Below the pieces are notes generated by a model. That model made no database searches. It worked only from the letters and a program-made list of their open reading frames with translations, and had not been told where the DNA came from. Of a DNA stretch of 7,196 nucleotides, positions 1 through 5,718 are shown one piece after another. Source of the stretch: Spirochaetaceae bacterium. Its GTDB lineage: Bacteria > Spirochaetota > Spirochaetia > SZUA-6 > Fen-1364. Position 1 is the stretch's first letter, and each line of letters begins with the position of its first letter. The position numbers were made by a program, and so were the translations under genes. The stretch covers positions 1-7,196 of the forward strand of contig PMZS01000203.1 of the NCBI GenBank assembly GCA_003170115.1. The letters run 5' to 3'.

Positions 1-1
1 C

Positions 2-472
2 CCCGCGGAGGTCTGCCTCTATGGAGGCAATATCGTGCCCTCGATGCTGGGCCCTGGCAGAATCAGGGACTTCGTGCTGCCCTGCCTGCGGGAGTTCGCG
101 GGTCGGATGGGAGAAAGAGGCAAGAAGCTCGGCAGCCATATGGACGCTGATAATCGGCTGATCATGGACGTCCTCGCCGACAGCAACCTGCAGCTGATCG
201 AAGCGTTCACTCCTCCGCCCGACTGCAGCGTTTCCATCGAGGAGGCGAGGCGGATGTGGCCGCAGAAAGTGCTCTGGGTGAACTTTCCCGCAAGCGTTCT
301 CATCGGCCCCGAGGAGCGAATCCGTCAGGTCACACACGAGATCCTGGAGCAATCGGGCGACCGGGAGGGATTCCTCATGGGAATCACGGAGGACGTGCCG
401 CGCAGCCATTTGCTGAGAAGCGTGTCAATCGTGCTTGACGTGTTGAACGAACACGGTGGTCGCGAGCGGTGA
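2..472 (+). CDS. URO-D superfamily protein, C-terminal part (5' truncated)
   Basis: The reading frame is open from the first bases of the window to a TGA at 470-472, so only about the last 156 residues are present and the true start lies upstream. The translation resembles the C-terminal half of uroporphyrinogen-decarboxylase-like proteins. It has a G-x-H-type strand (GSHMDADNR, His codon at 137-139), then a helix and an EAFTPPP turn, an SIEEARRMWP helix, a 'KVLWVNFPAS' strand, and a late 'GFLMGITEDVP' strand before the last helix. The superfamily includes haem-pathway decarboxylases and corrinoid/CoM methyltransferases such as MtaA. The His-x-Cys-Gly zinc motif expected of MtaA-type methyltransferases is not seen here, since HMDAD occupies the comparable place. 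The role is therefore open. It is separated from the next gene by 125 bases with its own candidate promoter, so it is probably a different transcription unit. The superfamily call is fairly secure; no specific function is claimed. Confidence 0.72.
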   Translation, partial: PAEVCLYGGNIVPSMLGPGRIRDFVLPCLREFAGRMGERGKKLGSHMDADNRLIMDVLADSNLQLIEAFTPPPDCSVSIEEARRMWPQKVLWVNFPASVLIGPEERIRQVTHEILEQSGDREGFLMGITEDVPRSHLLRSVSIVLDVLNEHGGRER

Positions 473-505
473 GCCCAAAGCCTGTAAACTCCCCGCAAAA
501 TCTGC

Positions 506-534
506 TTGCAATACGCTTCATCGTGTAGTTAAAT
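506..534 (+). promoter_or_regulatory. candidate sigma70-type promoter for the aminotransferase-transporter operon
   Basis: TTGCAA (506-511) and TTAAAT (529-534) are separated by exactly 17 bases. Each box matches the TTGACA/TATAAT consensus at four of six positions. The stretch is visibly more AT-rich than the surrounding genes and lies in the only sizeable non-coding gap upstream of the operon. Transcription would start near 541, about 57 bases before the aminotransferase start codon. This is a prediction from spacing and box match only. Confidence 0.42.
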
Positions 535-544
535 GGCCAGGTAT

Positions 545-563
545 TACCGGTTACCTACCGGTA
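545..563. promoter_or_regulatory. inverted pair of ACCGGT motifs, candidate operator
   Basis: TACCGGT (545-551) and ACCGGTA (557-563) form a 7-5-7 inverted repeat. Each half also contains the self-complementary hexamer ACCGGT (546-551 and 557-562), whose centres are 11 bp apart, about one helical turn. The element sits just after the predicted transcription start, where a repressor would block initiation. LacI/GalR-family operators in sugar-uptake operons often have a palindrome with a central CG, such as the TTACCGGTAA-like core of gluconate operators, so such a regulator is a reasonable guess. No regulator gene is in the window. In RNA the same bases could fold as a 7-bp stem with a 5-base loop in the 5' leader. 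Confidence 0.4.
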
Positions 564-597
564 CAAAGTCAGGATGGCGGGGAGCGGGGGAAAAGGC

Positions 598-1833
598 ATG
601 GCGAACAAGGAAAAGACGGGCCAGAGAGCGCACCACCTCATCGATACCAAGTTCGCGGCGCGGGAACTGCGCAGCCTGGGAGAAAAGGAGCTCGGCTACC
701 TGGCGGAGGTGATGAGGGGGGAGACGCTGTCGAACTACATCAGCGAGTCGAGCATGACGCGGCGATTCGAGGATGCCTTTGCGAAACGCGTGGGCGCCAA
801 GAAGGCGATGGCAAAAAACGCCGCAATGAGCGGACTGGTGGAGGCGGTGAGTGTCTCGGGTGCGGGGCCCGGCTTCGAGGTGATCTGCGACCCGATCGTG
901 CACTTCGGGGGTCTTGCGGCCATCTACTTCAACGCGGTGCCGCGTTTTGCGGATGTGAAGCGGGACACGTACAACATGGACCCCGAATCGCTTCTGGCCA
1001 ATATCACGCCGCTCTCCAAGGCGGTGATCGTGACGCACATGTGGGGGCAGAGCGCGGAGATCGAGACGATCCGGGACATTTGCAGGGAAAAGGGGCTGTT
1101 TTTGATCGAGGACTGCGCGCACTGCGTGGGAAGCACGTGGAACGGCAGGCACGTGGGAACCTTCGGGCAGCTGGGGGTGTTCAGCTTCCAGGAGTTCAAA
1201 CAGTTGTCCACGGGGGACGGCGGGATGACGGTGACCACCGACGAGAAGCTCTTCGAGCAGATGCGGGGGGCGTGGTGGTTCTCGGGTGAGTCGCCGAAGT
1301 TCGTGTACATCAACTACCGGATGAACGAGGTGACCGCGGCGGTGGGGCTTGCGCAGCTGGAGAAGGTGGACCGGATCGTGGAGGGGACCTACAACAAGAC
1401 CCTCGCGATCCTGGACAAGGCCATCGAGGGCTGCGAGTGGATCAGGCCGAGAACGGTTCCCCGTCAGGCGAAAATGGCCGGCTACTGGTGGGCCTGCACC
1501 TGGGAGGGAGACAAGGGAGGGCTGTCCTACGAGAAGTTTAAGGCGCTGGAGGAAGAGTTGGACATCGGGCTTCGCTTCGGCTTCAACTTCTACCCCGCCT
1601 ACGAGTTTCCCTTTTTCCGGGAATCAACGGCCTACAGGACGCAGCCGGACTGCCCCGTGCGCTGCCCGTTCTACACCTCCAAGAGCAACTACCGCTATAC
1701 TTGGGGGCTGACCCCCGTGACCGAGGAGCTGATGCAGAGGCTCATTACCGTGAACCTGATCTTCCTGTCGATCCCTGCGGCGGAGAAAATGGCGGAGGGG
1801 ATCCGCCAGCTCATCAAGCGAATGGAAAAGTAG
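598..1833 (+). CDS. DegT/DnrJ/EryC1/StrS family PLP-dependent aminotransferase (first copy)
   Basis: This 411-residue protein is a fold-type I PLP enzyme of the family that transfers amino groups to or from keto-sugars and keto-cyclitols, and is cytoplasmic. The family signature is clear. An AKNAAMSGL segment lies where the cofactor phosphate is bound, and IEDCAH holds the Asp (D172) that pairs with the pyridine nitrogen. The FSFQEFKQLSTGDGG segment places the Schiff-base lysine at K201 and is followed by the usual Gly-rich turn. The EDCAH form, rather than the common EDxAQ, recalls the AHBA-synthase/inosose-aminotransferase side of the family. Length is typical or slightly long. An in-frame ATG at 574 has only AGG directly against it. 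The ATG at 598 follows GGGGGAAAAGG and is preferred, although its spacing is not ideal. It is the first gene after the candidate promoter and lies 86 bases ahead of the binding-protein gene. The exact substrate cannot be read from the sequence. Confidence 0.93.
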   Translation: MANKEKTGQRAHHLIDTKFAARELRSLGEKELGYLAEVMRGETLSNYISESSMTRRFEDAFAKRVGAKKAMAKNAAMSGLVEAVSVSGAGPGFEVICDPIVHFGGLAAIYFNAVPRFADVKRDTYNMDPESLLANITPLSKAVIVTHMWGQSAEIETIRDICREKGLFLIEDCAHCVGSTWNGRHVGTFGQLGVFSFQEFKQLSTGDGGMTVTTDEKLFEQMRGAWWFSGESPKFVYINYRMNEVTAAVGLAQLEKVDRIVEGTYNKTLAILDKAIEGCEWIRPRTVPRQAKMAGYWWACTWEGDKGGLSYEKFKALEEELDIGLRFGFNFYPAYEFPFFRESTAYRTQPDCPVRCPFYTSKSNYRYTWGLTPVTEELMQRLITVNLIFLSIPAAEKMAEGIRQLIKRMEK

Positions 1834-1856
1834 GATCCGCATAAACCTGAAAGGAA

Positions 1857-1862
1857 AGGAGG
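1857..1862 (+). promoter_or_regulatory. strong Shine-Dalgarno sequence of the small upstream ORF
   Basis: AGGAGG lies within AAAGGAGGTC (1855-1864), a near-complete complement of the 16S rRNA 3' end, ten bases before the ATG at 1873. It is at least as strong as any SD in front of the large genes, but no large gene starts after it. That is the main reason to take the 16-codon ORF seriously. Confidence 0.55.
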
Positions 1863-1872
1863 TCGAAGATCG

Positions 1873-1923
1873 ATGTTTTTCGTTTTTCTGGTCATACAGC
1901 TCAAAGAGGAGGAGTCAACGTGA
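1873..1923 (+). CDS. possible 16-residue leader peptide overlapping the binding-protein start
   Basis: The ATG at 1873 opens a short frame encoding MFFVFLVIQLKEEEST and ending at TGA 1921-1923. It has a near-perfect SD ten bases upstream. Its last codons run through the SD of the next gene (the three Glu codons are AGAGGAGGAG), and its stop overlaps the GTG start of the binding protein as GTGA. This is the classic arrangement for translational coupling: ribosomes finishing the leader would clear and reload at the binding-protein start. The peptide is hydrophobic and then acidic, with no recognised family. It shows no run of one amino acid or rare codon that would mark an attenuation leader. 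It could instead be a chance ORF beside a redundant ribosome-binding site. It is not in frame with the binding protein, so it is not an N-terminal extension. Confidence 0.38.
   Translation: MFFVFLVIQLKEEEST
1907..1912 (+). promoter_or_regulatory. Shine-Dalgarno sequence fixing the GTG start of the binding protein
   Basis: AGGAGG lies seven bases before GTG 1920. Together with the signal peptide that begins immediately, it makes GTG 1920 the clear start although it is not an ATG. Confidence 0.8.
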
Positions 1924-3149
1924 GAAGAATCATCGTACTGTTCCTGGCTATCTTCCTGGTGCTCGGGGCCGGCCTGGCCTCTGCGCAGAAGGTCACCCTG
2001 ACCGTGGCACTCATGTCTTCGGACATCCCGGAGGCAACGCAGGCGTTCCTGGATGCCTTTGTGGCGGAAAATCCCGACATCCAAATCGACTTCACGTCTC
2101 TGCCGGATGACGTTGAAGGTTTCCTGCAGCCGAAGGCAGCTTCAGGCGAGCTGCCGGACTACATGTCCATCAACGGGGGATCGTTCGGCGCGGGCCTGGT
2201 GGACAAGGGTCTCATCCTTGACCTGAGGGGCACGTTCGCGGATAAGAACACCATCGACGCGGTGAAACCGCAGTTCACCTCGCCCATGGGCAAGCTCTTC
2301 GGAATCGCCGGGGGCGTGTCGACCTCCGTCATCTATTACCAGGTGAAGGCATTCAAGGACCTGGGCATCACCCCGCCGGACAACTGGGAAGACTTCCTGG
2401 TTGCGTGCGAAAAGCTCAAGAAGGCGGGCAAGACCCCCCTCATCATCACCCCGGCGGACGGCACGATCGCAAACACGCTGTGGAGCTGGGGCTTTGCGAA
2501 CAACATCGTCGCGAAGTACCCGGACTACGCCAAGCGCTTCCGCGAGGGTACGATGCCGCTGGACACGCCGGAGTTCGCCGACGTGTTTGCCAAGGCGAAG
2601 GTCCTGTACGACAAAGGGTACACCCAGGAGGGAGCGGTCAGCACGCTCTACATGGACGGCAACCAGATGTACATCCAGGGCAAGGCGGTCCAGCAGTTCG
2701 CCGGGTCGTGGCTGGCCGGATCGCTCCTGAAGACCGATTTCGAAACCGGCATCTACATGCCCCCGTGGAACGCCAAGGGCAAGACGAAGGTGCCGATCGT
2801 TGCCACCGAGACAGGGTGGGCGGTCGCGGAGGGGCCGCACAAGGCGCAGGCTACCAGGCTCCTGGACTGGATGAACGGCAAGGGGTTCCACTACTACCAG
2901 AACGCGCGCGGAAACATTCCCGACTTGAAAGACCCAATGGGGCCGATCAAGCTCGACCAGCGGATGAAGACGTACCTGGACAAGCTGTACTCCTACAAGC
3001 TGACGTCCGGGCTGTGGTTCGAGTTCATCCCCGCGGCAACCATGCAGCTGATCCCCAAGCTCTACCAGGAAGTCCTCCTTGGGCAGAAGACGCCGAGAGA
3101 GGCAGCGGCGGCGTTCGACAAGGCCGCGAAAGACGCGGTAAAGAAATAG
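1920..3149 (+). CDS. ABC transporter periplasmic sugar-binding protein (extracellular solute-binding protein family 1, CUT1 type)
   Basis: This 409-residue protein would capture a carbohydrate in the periplasm and deliver it to the two permeases encoded next. It begins with a Sec signal peptide: MRR, a hydrophobic core over about residues 4-19, then ASA|Q, giving likely cleavage after A22. There is no lipobox Cys, so it should be soluble and periplasmic. The mature part shows the family pattern: VTLTVALMSSD as first strand, 'FVAENPDIQIDF' as second strand, 'LPDYMSINGG', 'GKLFGIAGGVSTSVIYYQ' leading into the hinge, and 'DLGITPPDNWEDFLVACEKLKKAGKTP'. These are hallmarks of MalE/UgpB-like binding proteins. 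Length is normal. It starts with GTG behind an excellent SD, and that start overlaps the stop of a possible leader peptide. A strong hairpin after the stop may stabilise its message. The ligand cannot be predicted; aromatic residues such as W in the SWGF and SGLWFEF segments are candidate sugar-stacking residues, by inference only. Confidence 0.95.
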   Translation: MRRIIVLFLAIFLVLGAGLASAQKVTLTVALMSSDIPEATQAFLDAFVAENPDIQIDFTSLPDDVEGFLQPKAASGELPDYMSINGGSFGAGLVDKGLILDLRGTFADKNTIDAVKPQFTSPMGKLFGIAGGVSTSVIYYQVKAFKDLGITPPDNWEDFLVACEKLKKAGKTPLIITPADGTIANTLWSWGFANNIVAKYPDYAKRFREGTMPLDTPEFADVFAKAKVLYDKGYTQEGAVSTLYMDGNQMYIQGKAVQQFAGSWLAGSLLKTDFETGIYMPPWNAKGKTKVPIVATETGWAVAEGPHKAQATRLLDWMNGKGFHYYQNARGNIPDLKDPMGPIKLDQRMKTYLDKLYSYKLTSGLWFEFIPAATMQLIPKLYQEVLLGQKTPREAAAAFDKAAKDAVKK

Positions 3150-3165
3150 GACATCTCGACGATCG

Positions 3166-3194
3166 GGCAAAGGGTGCAGCTTGCACCCTTTGCC
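3166..3194 (+). repeat. perfect 13-bp inverted repeat (hairpin) between binding protein and permease
   Basis: GGCAAAGGGTGCA (3166-3178) and TGCACCCTTTGCC (3182-3194) are exact reverse complements around a 3-base loop (GCT). The hairpin begins 16 bases after the binding-protein stop and ends 12 bases before the SD of the first permease. No T-run follows (the next bases are ATTCATCTG), so a classical intrinsic terminator is unlikely. In many binding-protein operons, malE-malF being the known case, an intercistronic hairpin protects the upstream message or dampens read-through, so that the binding protein is made in excess over the permeases. That role here is inference. Confidence 0.75.
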
Positions 3195-3220
3195 ATTCAT
3201 CTGCTGAGGAGGGGAGCTGG

Positions 3221-4120
3221 ATGGAACGGAGGGGGTTGACCGAGGCGCAGAGGCGGCAAATCGTCTGCTTTCTCTTCACCCTGCCTGCCCTTGCCGTCGT
3301 ATTCGTCTTCTTCCTTTTCCCCATGCTGCGCTCGCTCGTGCTCAGCTTCACCAACTGGGACGGCATTGGGCACGACTTCCAGTGGGTGGGGCTGAAGAAC
3401 TTCGCGACTGTCGTCACTGACAGCTCGTTCCGGCAGGTAGTCGTCAACACGCTGTACCTGATCGTCATATACGTGCCCGTACTGAACGTGATCGCCCTCC
3501 TCCTGGCCGTGGCGGTCTATAACTCGGGCAGGGCGGGAAACATCTACAAGTCGATGCTTTTCTTCCCGAACCTTCTCTCCATGACGGTCATCGCGCTGAT
3601 CTGGAAGATCATCTACAACAACGGCGGGATTCTCAACCAGTTCCTCAAGGCCGTCGGCCTCAAGATCCTGGCCCGTGACTGGCTGGGGCTGCCGCAGACA
3701 GTACTGCCGGCCATGAGCTTCACCATCATCTGGTTCGCGGTCGGCTACTACCTCCTGATCTACCTCGCCGGCCTGAACACCGTTCCGGTGGAGCTCTACG
3801 AGTCAGCGGAAGTGGAGGGGGTGACCCGCACGCAGAAGCTTTTCCGGATCACCATCCCGCTCATCGCGCCGTCTGTCACGATCAACATCGTGCTCTCCAC
3901 CATCGGGATCATTACACTGTTTGACCTGCCCTTCGTGCTCACCCGGGGAGGACCCGGCTACCTCTCGGAGACCCTCGCGCTGCACGTGTACTTCTATGCA
4001 TTCGTGCAGCTTCAGACCACCTACGCCCTGGCTCTCGCGGTCCTCCTTGGAATGTTCGCGATCCTCATCACCTCGATCCAGCTTCGTCTGCTCCGACGGC
4101 GAGAGGAGGCGTCCCGGTGA
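3221..4120 (+). CDS. CUT1-type sugar ABC transporter permease (MalF/UgpA-like, first membrane subunit)
   Basis: This 299-residue inner-membrane subunit forms half of the transport channel. Six hydrophobic spans are visible at about residues 13-36, 71-98, 109-131, 162-187, 213-238 and 267-291. The cytoplasmic EAA loop, which docks the ATPase, reads ELYESAEVEGVTRTQKLFRI followed by TIPLIAP. Its key Gly is G200 and it starts near E191. N-terminal features (QRRQIVCFLFTLPAL, then SFTNWDGI and GLKNF) and 'RGGPGYLSETL' before the last span are typical of MalF/UgpA-like partners in carbohydrate importers. The frame is open far upstream, but ATG 3221 has AGGAGG (3207-3212) eight bases before it and gives the expected family N-terminus. 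Its TGA overlaps the GTG start of the second permease by four bases, indicating coupled translation. Substrate is unknown. Confidence 0.95.
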   Translation: MERRGLTEAQRRQIVCFLFTLPALAVVFVFFLFPMLRSLVLSFTNWDGIGHDFQWVGLKNFATVVTDSSFRQVVVNTLYLIVIYVPVLNVIALLLAVAVYNSGRAGNIYKSMLFFPNLLSMTVIALIWKIIYNNGGILNQFLKAVGLKILARDWLGLPQTVLPAMSFTIIWFAVGYYLLIYLAGLNTVPVELYESAEVEGVTRTQKLFRITIPLIAPSVTINIVLSTIGIITLFDLPFVLTRGGPGYLSETLALHVYFYAFVQLQTTYALALAVLLGMFAILITSIQLRLLRRREEASR

Positions 4121-4974
4121 AATCCGCACGGTTGCTCGGACATCGACAACGCGCGCGACTCGGGGTGAACGTGGCGATGATCATTATTTCGCTCCTGCTC
4201 GTGCTGCCTCTCTGGTACGTGCTCAACAATGCGTTCAAGGTCGAGCAGGAGATCCTCCGGCAGCCGCTCGTCCTGCTGCCGTCCACCGCCACGCTGGCGA
4301 ATGTCGTTCGCGCCTTCACGGCCATGAACTACCCGTTGCGCTTCATGAACTCGGTGGTGATCCTCGTGCTTTCCTGCGTTCTCCTCGTCTCCCTCGGCAC
4401 GCTCGCCGCTTTCGGCATCGCCATGGCACGCAGCAGGTTTCTGGACAGGGTGTACACTCTGCTTGTCGCGATGATCACCCTGCCCTTTCAGCTCGCCATG
4501 GTCCCTCTCATCTTCATGCTGAAAGGGTTTGGCCTGATGAATACGTACTGGGGAACCGCCCTGGTCTACTCCGGGTGGTTTCTCCCTTTCGTCATATTCA
4601 TTTACACGGGCTTTATGCGAACGATTCCGCGTGAGCTCGAGGAGGCAGGCCGCGTGGACGGGTGCGGACTGTTCCGCAGTCTTCTTTCGATCTACATACC
4701 CCTGCTGAAGTCTGTCACGGGGACGGTCCTGATCCTGCGCGGCGTACCGATCTGGAACGACCTGCTCGTGTCGCTCATCACGCTGTCCCGCTCGACCATG
4801 AGCACCCTCCCTTTGAAACTGTATTCCTTCATCGGCACCTACGGTTCGGCCGGGACCAGGTGGACTCTCGTTTTCGGCGGTACCGTTATCGTGAGCGCGC
4901 CCATCCTGCTCGTGTTCCTTTTCCTGCAGCGGTATTTCGTCCGGGGCGCGGTGGCCGGAGCGGTCAAGGGGTAG
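4117..4974 (+). CDS. CUT1-type sugar ABC transporter permease (MalG/UgpE-like, second membrane subunit)
   Basis: This 285-residue protein would pair with the preceding permease to form the channel. The first span follows a short basic N-terminus (RARLGVNVAMIIISLLLVLPLWYVLNNAFK). Further spans include NSVVILVLSCVLLVSLGTLA, 'YTLLVAMITLPFQLAMVPLIFML' and 'WGTALVYSGWFLPFVIFIYTGF', with the last near 'WTLVFGGTVIVSAPILLVFLFLQ'. The EAA loop is RELEEAGRVDGCGLFRSLLS leading into IYIPLL, with E175, E176, A177 and the conserved Gly at 182. The ending 'FLQRYFVRGAVAGAVKG' is a very common C-terminus of MalG-like permeases. The start is GTG at 4117 inside the preceding stop (GTGA), with AGGAGG at 4104-4109. 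No ATP-binding subunit gene follows. The next gene is an enzyme only four bases downstream, which ties transport to metabolism. Confidence 0.95.
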   Translation: MKSARLLGHRQRARLGVNVAMIIISLLLVLPLWYVLNNAFKVEQEILRQPLVLLPSTATLANVVRAFTAMNYPLRFMNSVVILVLSCVLLVSLGTLAAFGIAMARSRFLDRVYTLLVAMITLPFQLAMVPLIFMLKGFGLMNTYWGTALVYSGWFLPFVIFIYTGFMRTIPRELEEAGRVDGCGLFRSLLSIYIPLLKSVTGTVLILRGVPIWNDLLVSLITLSRSTMSTLPLKLYSFIGTYGSAGTRWTLVFGGTVIVSAPILLVFLFLQRYFVRGAVAGAVKG

Positions 4975-4978
4975 AACT

Positions 4979-5689
4979 ATGAACATCGTGCACGTTGCGG
5001 CCCACCAGGATGACGAGGCGCACAGCCTCGGCACATTGCTCAAGTACCGCAATCAGGGCGGGCACAGGATACACCTGATCTGCACCACCAACGGGGACAA
5101 GGGCATGAGCTTCAGTCCTGAGATCCCGCTGGCGGAAGCGGCGAAGATCCGGAATCGGGAGATGCGGGAGGTGGCGGCGGCGCTCGGTGCCCGCTACTCC
5201 TGCCTGGGTGCCTCGGACGAGTTTCTCTACGACACCGAAGAGATGCGCATGAAGCTTATCGACGCCCTCCGGGAGTGCGAAGCCGACCTCATCTTCACCC
5301 ATTGGCCCCGCGACTACAACCTGGACCACAACACGACGAGCACCCTGGTGTTCCAGTGCTCCATGAACTCGATCATCGCGTCCATGCAGAGCGCGCATCC
5401 CGCGCTGAAGGTCACGCCCAAGGTCTTCTATTGGGACGTGGGGGACGGGTTCGGCTTCGAGGGGACCCATTTCGTGGAGCTGGACGAGGAGACCATCCGC
5501 GAAAAGGCCCGGATCATCCGGCTCCACAAGAGCCAGATGGAGGTGATGCGGAAAATCGGGCCGGATTTCGCGGACATGGCCGTGGACCGGGCTCGCCTCA
5601 CCGGCGCGCGGGTCGGCGTGCCGTACGCCGAGGCGTTCCGGCCGTGCCTGGCAAGCCGCCGGACGCCCCTGGCAAACATGCTGCCCTGA
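4979..5689 (+). CDS. PIG-L/LmbE-family zinc-dependent N-deacetylase
   Basis: This 236-residue protein belongs to the family that removes N-acetyl groups from amino sugars, such as GlcNAc-PI, GlcNAc-inositol in mycothiol synthesis, and diacetylchitobiose in archaea. The N-terminal strand ends in AAHQDDE, with H9, D11/D12 and E13 giving the AHxDDE metal and catalytic motif. The second metal motif is HWPRDYNLDH, with H108, D112, D116 and H117. Between them is the usual HLICTTNGDKG strand followed by a helical region rich in acidic residues (IRNREMREVAAALG). The length is standard. ATG 4979 is preceded by AAGGGG (4966-4971) that runs into the permease stop, leaving a 4-base gap, so it is tightly coupled to transport. 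There is no signal peptide, so it acts in the cytoplasm, presumably on the imported compound or a derivative. Some family members act on other amides, so deacetylation of a sugar is likely but not certain. Confidence 0.92.
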   Translation: MNIVHVAAHQDDEAHSLGTLLKYRNQGGHRIHLICTTNGDKGMSFSPEIPLAEAAKIRNREMREVAAALGARYSCLGASDEFLYDTEEMRMKLIDALRECEADLIFTHWPRDYNLDHNTTSTLVFQCSMNSIIASMQSAHPALKVTPKVFYWDVGDGFGFEGTHFVELDEETIREKARIIRLHKSQMEVMRKIGPDFADMAVDRARLTGARVGVPYAEAFRPCLASRRTPLANMLP

Positions 5690-5695
5690 GGCAGC
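5680..5695 (+). repeat. small inverted repeat spanning the deacetylase stop codon
   Basis: GCTGCC (5680-5685) and GGCAGC (5690-5695) can pair with a 4-base loop that contains the TGA stop (5687-5689). No T-run follows. It is a short, GC-rich stem that could be chance in this base composition. At most it is a weak intercistronic structure. Confidence 0.3.
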
Positions 5696-5718
5696 GCGCG
5701 AAACGAAAGGGGTACGGC

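Noticed and set aside
574..597. In-frame ATG at 574 as start of the first aminotransferase
   Set aside because: AGG abuts the ATG with no usable spacing and the added residues (MAGSGGKG) are low in information. The ATG at 598 has a G/A-rich SD-like tract. The upstream start cannot be fully excluded.
3166..3194. Hairpin as an intrinsic transcription terminator
   Set aside because: No U-run follows the stem, and the permease genes that complete the transporter lie directly downstream.
2405..3220. Open + frame upstream of the first permease, as an N-terminal extension
   Set aside because: It overlaps the binding-protein gene in another frame and its translation is low-complexity. The ATG at 3221 has a good SD and the family-typical N-terminus.
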